The notes under the pieces are model-generated. The model had not been told where the DNA came from. It ran no database searches and saw only the letters and a program-made list of their open reading frames with translations. This document shows, one piece after another, positions 58,063-64,000 of a stretch of DNA of 64,000 bases. The stretch is from positions 1 to 64,000 of the forward strand of contig NZ_JAIEPC010000008.1 in NCBI RefSeq assembly GCF_019749955.1, in the 5' to 3' direction. This stretch comes from Sphingomonas sp. GTDB taxonomy: Bacteria > Pseudomonadota > Alphaproteobacteria > Sphingomonadales > Sphingomonadaceae. Made by a program: the position numbers and the translations under genes. The stretch's first letter is position 1. Every line of letters starts with the position of its first letter.

Positions 58063-59808
58063 ATGAAGAAGCTGATGATCGCCGCCGCACTGCTCGCCAC
58101 TGCCGCGTCCGCCTTGGCCGCCCCCGCCGATGATCTCGCGCGCGTGATCGACGATCATTGGGCCTGGTATCTCTCGATCAATCCCGAGACCGCGACGTCG
58201 CTTGGTGAGCGGCGCTATGATGCCAAGATCACCGACCTGAGCCTCGCGGCGAGCGACCGCATCGCGGGCGAGGCGCAAGGTTTCGCCAATCGGCTGCGCG
58301 CCATCCCCGACGCCGACCTGACCCCGAACCAGCGCGTCAACAAGGCGATCCTGCTGCGCACGTTGGTCGAGGCGGTCGAAGGCAATCGCTATGGCGAGCG
58401 GCAAATCCTGTTCACGACCTATTATGGCTGGCATCAGGGTTTTGCGGGTCTGGCCGACAATCTGCCGTTCCGCACGCGCGCCGATTACGAGAGCTATCTC
58501 ACGCGGCTCGCGCAATATCCTGCGCAGAATGGCGAGGCGCTCAAGATCACGCGGGGGGCGGTCGCGGGCGGCTATATCCAGCCATGCGATGTGCTCGGCG
58601 GCTTTGCCAAGACGATCGACGGCGTGATCGCCGCGACGCCTGAGCAATCGCGCTTTTATGCGCCGTTCACGGGCGCCAAGCCGGGCGATGTGTCGGACGC
58701 CGATTGGGCCGCGCTGAAGGCGCGCACGCGCACGCTGATCACGACCATACTCAATCCCGAATATGCCAAATTCGCCGATTATTTCCGCCGCGACTATCTG
58801 CCCAATTGCCGCAAGACCGTCGGTGCGTCGGCAATGCCCGAGGGTGCGGCCTGGTATGCATACCGCGCCCGCGTCGAGACAACGACCGACCTGACGCCCG
58901 AGGCGATCCACCAGATCGGCCTCAGCGAAGTCGCGCGGATTCGCAGCGAAATGGAAACGCTCGCCAAATCGGCGGGCTATGCCAGCCGCGAGAGCTTCAT
59001 CGCCGAACTGCGCACCAATCCCAAATATTACGCGACCAGCCCTGAGCAACTGCTGCAAGTCGCCGCGCTCGAAGCCAAGCGCCACGACGCGCTGCTGCCC
59101 AAATATTTCGGGCGCCTGCCGCGCCTCCCCTATGGCGTGAAGCCGATCCCTGCGGAGACGGCCGAGGGGACCACGACGGCCTATTATGGGGCGGGCTCAC
59201 CCCCGGCGGGGCTGGCGGGGACCTTCTACGTCAACACATCGAAGCTGCCGCAGCGCCCGTTGTGGGAACTCCCCGCGCTCACCGCGCACGAAGCGGTGCC
59301 GGGCCACCACCTCCAGATCGCGCTGCAACAAGAGCTCGACCTGCCCAATTTCCGCAAATATGCGGTCGGCTTCACCGCTTTTGTTGAGGGCTGGGCGCTC
59401 TATACCGAGCATCTCGGCATCGAAATGGGCCTCTACGACACGCCCGAGAAGAACATGGGCCGCCTGTCGTACGAAATGTGGCGCGCGTGCCGGTTGGTGG
59501 TCGATACCGGCATCCACGCCAAGGGCTGGACCAAGGCGCAGGCCGTCGCTTTCATGAAGGACAATAGCGCGCTCACCGACGCCAATATCGATGCCGAGGT
59601 CAATCGCTACATCAGCTGGCCGGGGCAAGCGCTCGGCTACAAGCTCGGCGAATTGCGCATCCGGGCGCTGCGGGCCAAGGCTGAGAAGGCGCTCGGCCCG
59701 AAATTCGATCTGCGCGGCTTCCATGATGCGGTGCTGGGGCAGGGGCCGGTGCCGCTCGACGTGCTCGACACGCAGATCGACGCGTGGATCGCGGCGCAGC
59801 AGCGCTGA
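58063..59808 (+). CDS. DUF885 family (metallopeptidase-like) exported protein
   Basis: A 581-residue protein with a Sec signal (MKKLMIAAALLATAASALAA). ALTAHEAVPGHHLQIALQQE holds an HExxxxHH-like zinc motif (His409-Glu410), and GWALYTEHLGIEMG and PGQALGYKLGELRI complete the DUF885 pattern. Members are viewed as gluzincin-like peptidases, but substrates are unknown. ATG 58063 has GAGGGG six bases upstream; ATG 58057 is the other option. It is probably periplasmic. Confidence 0.9.
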   Translation: MKKLMIAAALLATAASALAAPADDLARVIDDHWAWYLSINPETATSLGERRYDAKITDLSLAASDRIAGEAQGFANRLRAIPDADLTPNQRVNKAILLRTLVEAVEGNRYGERQILFTTYYGWHQGFAGLADNLPFRTRADYESYLTRLAQYPAQNGEALKITRGAVAGGYIQPCDVLGGFAKTIDGVIAATPEQSRFYAPFTGAKPGDVSDADWAALKARTRTLITTILNPEYAKFADYFRRDYLPNCRKTVGASAMPEGAAWYAYRARVETTTDLTPEAIHQIGLSEVARIRSEMETLAKSAGYASRESFIAELRTNPKYYATSPEQLLQVAALEAKRHDALLPKYFGRLPRLPYGVKPIPAETAEGTTTAYYGAGSPPAGLAGTFYVNTSKLPQRPLWELPALTAHEAVPGHHLQIALQQELDLPNFRKYAVGFTAFVEGWALYTEHLGIEMGLYDTPEKNMGRLSYEMWRACRLVVDTGIHAKGWTKAQAVAFMKDNSALTDANIDAEVNRYISWPGQALGYKLGELRIRALRAKAEKALGPKFDLRGFHDAVLGQGPVPLDVLDTQIDAWIAAQQR

Positions 59809-59818
59809 TCGCGCTGGC

Positions 59819-61033
59819 ATGGACGTGAAACGCCCCCCGATTCTGTTGCTCGCGTTCATCGTGTTTATCGATCTGTGCGGGATCGGGTTGATCATCCCGG
59901 TGGTGCCGTCGCTGGTGGTGCGGCTGGCGCATGTCTCGCTCGATCAGGCGGCGGGGCTGGGGAGTCTGTTGCTGCTCGCCTATGCCGCCGCGCAATTCGC
60001 ATTCGCCCCCCTGATCGGCGGCTTGAGCGATCGTTATGGGCGCCGCCCGGTGTTGATCTGGGTGATGGTCGCGCTGGGCTTCGACTATATCGTGATGGCG
60101 TTCGCGCCGACTTTCGAATGGTTGCTGATCGGGCGGCTGGTGTCGGGCATCATGGGTGCGAGCTTTGCGCCCGCCAATAGCTGCGTCGCCGACAGCGTGC
60201 CCGCCGCCGAGCGTGGCCGCGCCTTCGGCATCCTTGGCGCGGGCGGTGCCGCCGGGTTTGTCGCGGGGCCAGCGCTTGGCGGGTTTCTGGTCGGGGTCGA
60301 TCCGCGCGCGCCGTTTCTGGCGGCGGCGCTGCTCGCCTTTGTCGCGGCCGTCGCCAGCTTGTTCCTGCTGGCCGAAACGCTTCCGCCCGATCGCCGCCGC
60401 GCCTTTTCGCTCGCCCGCGCCAATCCGTTCGGCAGCCTGATCCAATTCTGGTCGTCGCCCTTGGTGCGCGGCTTCCTGCTGACGATCTTCGTGGTGCAGG
60501 TTGCCGCGCAGGTCAGCGTCGCGGTCTGGCCCTATTATGTGATCCTGCGCTTCGACTGGAGCCCGCCTGCGATTGGCGCGTCGATTGCGATGTTCGGCGT
60601 CAGCATCGCGCTCGCGCAAGGGCTGCTCGCCGGGTGGCTGTTCAAGCGCGCGGGCGAAGCGCGGGTCGGGCCTGCGGTGCTGGTGATTGGCGCGGTCGAC
60701 TATGTCCTGATCGCGCTTGCCGGGAGCACCGCGCAGTTATTCGTGCTGATCTCGATCGGCGCGCTGACTTATGTCGCCTGGCCCGCGATGCAGGCGATGA
60801 TGAGCCACGCCACCCCCGAAGACGCGCAAGGCGAGTTACAGGGCGCGATTACGTCGACGATGGCGCTGGGGTCGATCGTCGGCCCACCGGTGATGAGCTG
60901 GGTGTTCGTCGCCTTTTCCGACCGGCCGGGGATTGCCTTCCCCGGCGCGCCCTATGTCCTTGCCGCGCTGCTGCTGCTGATCGCGGCGTGGAAGTTCATC
61001 GCGACCGCGCGACTCGCCGAAGCGCCGCGCTGA
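59819..61033 (+). CDS. MFS transporter, TCR/Tet type
   Basis: A 404-residue major facilitator with 12 likely helices. FIDLCGIGLIIPVVPSLVVRL and the loop 2-3 motif GGLSDRYGRRPVL are typical of the DHA1/Tet(A) class, as is ERGRAFGILGAGGAAGFVAGPALGGFL. The real start is the ATG at 59819, 10 bp after the DUF885 stop; the track start at 59591 lies inside that gene. Tet-type proteins include many non-tetracycline drug or metabolite exporters, so resistance should not be assumed. It converges on the dienelactone hydrolase gene with no gap. Confidence 0.9.
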   Translation: MDVKRPPILLLAFIVFIDLCGIGLIIPVVPSLVVRLAHVSLDQAAGLGSLLLLAYAAAQFAFAPLIGGLSDRYGRRPVLIWVMVALGFDYIVMAFAPTFEWLLIGRLVSGIMGASFAPANSCVADSVPAAERGRAFGILGAGGAAGFVAGPALGGFLVGVDPRAPFLAAALLAFVAAVASLFLLAETLPPDRRRAFSLARANPFGSLIQFWSSPLVRGFLLTIFVVQVAAQVSVAVWPYYVILRFDWSPPAIGASIAMFGVSIALAQGLLAGWLFKRAGEARVGPAVLVIGAVDYVLIALAGSTAQLFVLISIGALTYVAWPAMQAMMSHATPEDAQGELQGAITSTMALGSIVGPPVMSWVFVAFSDRPGIAFPGAPYVLAALLLLIAAWKFIATARLAEAPR

Positions 61034-61885
61034 TCAAGCGACGCCGTTCGCCTTGAAATGCCCCAGCAGCCGCGCCCAGCCGTCCCTGGCATCGGCTTCG
61101 TTGTAGCTCGGGCGGTAATCGGCGTGGAAGCCGTGTTGGGCATCGGCATAGACGTGAATGTCCGATCCCTTTTTGCCCGCAGCGGCGAGCGCGGCCTTCA
61201 TCGCCTGGACATCGGTCTGCGGAATGCCTTGGTCGAGCGCGCCATAGAGGCCCAGCACTGGCGCCTTGAGCTCGCCCGCGCGCGCGATCAGCGGCTTCAA
61301 ATTGCCGTACCAGGCAACGCCTGCCTTGATGTCCGGGTCGACCATCGCCGCGCGCCACACGACCGCACCGCCCCAGCAAAAGCCGGTGATGCCGATCTTG
61401 TCGCCCTTCGCGAACTTCTGCGCCTTCAGCCACGCCGAGGTTGCCCTTACGTCACCGTCGACCTGATCGACGCTTGCTTGGCCCACGACTTTCAAAATCT
61501 CCTTGAAGTCGGTGAGTGCGGGCAGATTGACGCCCGATCGGTAGAAAAATTCAGGCGCGACCGCGACATAGCCGAGCTTGGCGAAGCGGCGACAGATGTC
61601 CTTGATATAGGCATGCACGCCGAAAATCTCGTTGACGACGATCACGCAGGGATGCTTGCCGCTCCCCTTGGGCCGCGCGACATAAGCGGGGAGCGGCTTG
61701 TCGGCGCCGTTCGGAATGAACGTTTCCTCGATGATCAGCCCATCGTCGGGCGTCGTCACCGGCTTCGCATCGGCGGCGACGGCGGCCAGCGCATAGCCCG
61801 CGAAAAACATGCTCGCGACCGCGCCGCGCCGGGTGAGGTGAAGGTCCTGCGGTTGGGTGCCGTCGGGGCGGGTAAGCGTGACCAT
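61034..61885 (-). CDS. Dienelactone hydrolase family protein with export signal
   Basis: A 283-residue alpha/beta hydrolase. The N-terminus LTRRGAVASMFFAGYALAAVAADA looks like a twin-arginine or Sec signal. The core has HPCVIVVNEIFGVHAYIKDICRRFAKLGYVAVAPEFFYR, the nucleophile elbow GFCWGG (Cys as in dienelactone hydrolases), LGLYGALDQGIP and YADAQHGFHADYRPSYN with the catalytic His. ATG 61885 has GAAGGAG upstream and is preferred over 61939. The substrate is not defined. Confidence 0.9.
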   Translation of the reverse strand: MVTLTRPDGTQPQDLHLTRRGAVASMFFAGYALAAVAADAKPVTTPDDGLIIEETFIPNGADKPLPAYVARPKGSGKHPCVIVVNEIFGVHAYIKDICRRFAKLGYVAVAPEFFYRSGVNLPALTDFKEILKVVGQASVDQVDGDVRATSAWLKAQKFAKGDKIGITGFCWGGAVVWRAAMVDPDIKAGVAWYGNLKPLIARAGELKAPVLGLYGALDQGIPQTDVQAMKAALAAAGKKGSDIHVYADAQHGFHADYRPSYNEADARDGWARLLGHFKANGVA

Positions 61886-62012
61886 GAAATGCTCCTTCGA
61901 TGTGGCGGCGAAGGTGCCGCAGCGATGGCGCAAACACAATCCATAGGAGGTGCCCGAAACGCTTGTTTTACCGATTGCGCGCTATCGCGGGGGCTATGCA
62001 CCGGATCCGCGC

Positions 62013-62597
62013 ATGAGAGTCATGATCCTGGCCGTCGCGCTCGGCTTGCTGGCGGCTGCCTGGTATCTTGGCGGCGACTTGATGGGGCCGCGCAACCTGT
62101 ACGGCATGCCGGTCGCCGTGGTGCATGAAAAGCTCGCGGCGATGGCGATTCCGACGAGCGAGGATGGCCCGCTCGGCGCGCATCCGGTGACCAAGACCGC
62201 GGACAAGCCGCTCGCGATCAGCTGGGCCGGGGGGCCGCGTGGCGCGATCAATTGCAGTGCGCAGCTCGAAGCGGTGACCGATGCCAGCACGCGCGTTGCG
62301 GTCAACTGCACCGCCGATGCCAGCGACAATCGCCCCGCGCTGGCGCTGGCGCGCATTGCGATGACCGAGCAGGTTGATTCGACGCTGCGCGGGCGCCCGT
62401 ACAACAAACAGGCCGTGGCCATTGCTGCAAGCGCGGTTGCAGCGCTGGGCGCGGTGCCGTCACCAACCCGGGGGGGCGTACCAACGGCGCCGAGTGCCGA
62501 AGCACCCGACGCGGCGCCGGTCGGCACATCGGATGCGGCGCCTTCCGGCCCACCGCCGCCGCCCGACCTTATCATCCCCGCGACCCCGGTCGGCTGA
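62013..62597 (+). CDS. Membrane-anchored hypothetical protein
   Basis: A 194-residue protein with one N-terminal helix (MRVMILAVALGLLAAAWYLGG), a small domain of about 110 residues including CSAQLEAVTDASTRVAVNCTADAS, which may contain a disulfide, and a Pro/Ala-rich tail (PPPPPDLIIPATPVG). The track start is 61950; ATG 62013 begins the helix. No family was recognised. It lies just before thrS on the same strand. Confidence 0.7.
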   Translation: MRVMILAVALGLLAAAWYLGGDLMGPRNLYGMPVAVVHEKLAAMAIPTSEDGPLGAHPVTKTADKPLAISWAGGPRGAINCSAQLEAVTDASTRVAVNCTADASDNRPALALARIAMTEQVDSTLRGRPYNKQAVAIAASAVAALGAVPSPTRGGVPTAPSAEAPDAAPVGTSDAAPSGPPPPPDLIIPATPVG

Positions 62598-62700
62598 GCC
62601 GTTCCGGCCTGCGCGTTCGCGATGCAAGCGCGCTTGCCTATATTGCGGTCGCGAAGGCATAAGCCGCGCTTCGATCATCTTTGCACGAAAGTCGTTTTCC

Positions 62701-64000
62701 ATGTCCGCGATGTTCCGAATCACGCTGCCCGACGGTTCCGTCCGTGAGGTAGCGCCGGGAACCACCCCCGCGGACATTGCTGCGGCGATCGGCCCCGGCC
62801 TCGCCAAGGCGGCGATTGCCGCCCGCGTCGATGGCGAGCTACATGACATTGGTCGACCCTTTGAAGGGGACGCCGCGCTCGCGCTGATCACGTCGCGCGA
62901 CGAAGCCGATGCGCTCGAAATGGCGCGGCATGATTATGCGCATGTGCTCGCCGAAGCGGTGCAGCAGCTGTTTCCCGGCACGCAGATCACCTTCGGGCCG
63001 TCGACCGATGACGGCTTTTACTACGACTTCGCGCCCAAGGACCGACCCTTCACCGAGGAAGACCTGCCCGCGATCGAAGAAGCGATGCGCGGCATCATCC
63101 GCGCCGACAAGCCGCTGCGCCGCGAAGTGTGGGACCGTGCGACGCTGATCAGCCGCTGGAAGCAGCAGGGTGAGACGTTCAAGGCCGAATGGGCGGCCGA
63201 GTTGCCGGGCGACGAGCCGCTGACGGTCTATTGGTCGGGCGACGACTGGCTCGACATGTGCCGCGGGCCGCATCTCGCCTCGACCGGCAAGCTCGATCCC
63301 GATGCGTTCAAGCTGACGCGCGTGAGCGGTGCTTATTGGCGCGGCGACCAGAACAACCCGCAGCTAAGCCGCATCTATGGCACCGGCTGGCTCAACAAGA
63401 AGCAGCTCGCCGAGCATCTCGTCCGGCTTGAAGAGGCGGCCAAGCGCGATCACCGGCGGATCGGGCAGGACATGGACCTGTTTCACTTGCAGAGCGAAGC
63501 CCAGGGCTCGGTCTTCTGGCATCCCAAGGGCTATGTCATTTATCGCGCGCTAGAGGATTATATGCGCCGCGCCATCCATGCGGCCGGATATCTTGAGATC
63601 AAGACGCCGCAGTTGATGGACGTTCGCCAATGGGAAACCTCCGGCCATTGGGGCAAATATGCCGAAAACATGTTTGCCGTGCCCGATATCGTGCCCGATG
63701 GAGAGGGTGGCGCCCCCGCCGTTGCCGCCGATGCCGACTGGATGGCGCTCAAGCCGATGAACTGCCCGGCGCATGTGCTGGTGTTCCGCCAGGGCATTAA
63801 ATCATATCGCGATCTGCCGCTGCGGTTTTATGAAAATGGCTGTTGCCACCGCAACGAAGCGCATGGCGCGCTGCACGGCATCATGCGCGTGCGCCAGTTT
63901 ACCCAGGACGACGCGCATATCTTTTGCCGCGAAGACCAGATTGTCGAGGAAGTGCGGTCCTTTTGCGCGCTGGCCGACCGCATCTACAAGGATTTTGGCT
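62701..64000 (+). CDS. thrS: Threonyl-tRNA synthetase (5' part, cut by window end)
   Basis: The first 433 residues of a class II synthetase that charges tRNA-Thr. The TGS domain (FRITLPDGSVREVAPGTTPADIAAAIG) is followed by the editing domain (HDYAHVLAEAVQQLFPGTQITFGPSTDDGFYYDF). The catalytic core begins at DLFHLQSEAQGSVFWHPKGYVIYRALEDYMR. MNCPAHVLVFRQGIKSYRDLPLRFYENGCCHRNEAHGALHGIMRVRQFTQDDAHIF contains the zinc Cys/His and motif 2. An ATG at 62710 is an alternative start. The ORF track omits it because no stop lies in the window. Confidence 0.96.
   Translation, partial: MSAMFRITLPDGSVREVAPGTTPADIAAAIGPGLAKAAIAARVDGELHDIGRPFEGDAALALITSRDEADALEMARHDYAHVLAEAVQQLFPGTQITFGPSTDDGFYYDFAPKDRPFTEEDLPAIEEAMRGIIRADKPLRREVWDRATLISRWKQQGETFKAEWAAELPGDEPLTVYWSGDDWLDMCRGPHLASTGKLDPDAFKLTRVSGAYWRGDQNNPQLSRIYGTGWLNKKQLAEHLVRLEEAAKRDHRRIGQDMDLFHLQSEAQGSVFWHPKGYVIYRALEDYMRRAIHAAGYLEIKTPQLMDVRQWETSGHWGKYAENMFAVPDIVPDGEGGAPAVAADADWMALKPMNCPAHVLVFRQGIKSYRDLPLRFYENGCCHRNEAHGALHGIMRVRQFTQDDAHIFCREDQIVEEVRSFCALADRIYKDFG

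Noticed and set aside
59819-61033. Tetracycline resistance gene
   Set aside because: The MFS protein has Tet-type motifs, but these are shared by many exporters. Nothing in the sequence shows tetracycline as the substrate.
1-64000. CRISPR arrays, phage genes, transposases, tRNA or rRNA genes
   Set aside because: I looked for regularly spaced repeats, integrase or transposase motifs and RNA gene signatures and saw none. Repeats present are palindromic intergenic elements without spacers.

Overview
The window is GC-rich and densely packed. Overlapping coding frames, ATGA stop/start junctions, the palindromic intergenic repeats and the gene families together suggest a Sphingomonadaceae-like alphaproteobacterium. 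This is an inference; there is no rRNA or other taxonomic marker here. About 60 protein genes are supported. I saw no tRNA, rRNA, CRISPR array, intact insertion sequence or prophage.

Region 1 (1-14.1 kb) is an accessory cluster. It has two Cys-type sulfatases and two formylglycine-generating-enzyme (FGE) homologues that could activate them. One sulfatase has a Sec-type membrane anchor and the other a Tat-like signal. One FGE looks cytosolic and the other looks like a lipoprotein. Around them lie a GST-like protein, an SCP2-like protein, a tightly coupled operon with two membrane proteins and a DUF2855 protein, a metallo-beta-lactamase-fold hydrolase, a two-domain DsbA/HCCA-isomerase-like protein and a TetR-type regulator.

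Region 2 (14.4-50.2 kb) is a nearly complete flagellar cluster. On the minus strand are motB, motA, flgL, flgK, flgJ, flgI, flgH, flgG, flgF, flgE, flgD, flgC and flgB (map order) and two flagellin genes. On the plus strand are a second, PomA/PomB-like stator pair, flgA, flgM, flgN, a lytic transglycosylase, flhA, fliA, an FlbD-like sigma-54 activator, fliE-fliJ, fliK-fliR, flhB, fliD and fliS. Reading the spacers gives two consistent promoter sets. Five -24/-12 sigma-54 sites (TGGCNC-N5-TTGCT type) precede flgB, the second stator, the transglycosylase-flhA-fliA operon, fliK and fliD. Four sigma-28-like sites (TTAA-N15-GYCGTTY type) precede flgM, both flagellin genes and motA. Palindromes of the form CGGCAA-N4-TTGCCG, probable FlbD enhancers, sit near several of these. 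No chemotaxis operon is present, and FliM lacks the usual CheY-binding N-terminal peptide.

Region 3 (50.4-64 kb) is mostly housekeeping: a phytoene-dehydrogenase-like oxidoreductase, a solo receiver-domain protein, and an argH / small lipoprotein / lysA / siroheme synthase / zntB operon. A TlpA-like lipoprotein is divergent from argH. Then come a DUF885 metallopeptidase-like protein, a Tet-type MFS transporter, a dienelactone hydrolase family protein, a membrane-anchored hypothetical protein and the 5' part of thrS, cut by the window end.

At least five families of palindromic repeats sit at gene boundaries. In two cases the repeat seems to supply expression signals to the next gene: a ribosome binding site for fliR, and the start codon and signal-peptide n-region of the lipoprotein FGE.
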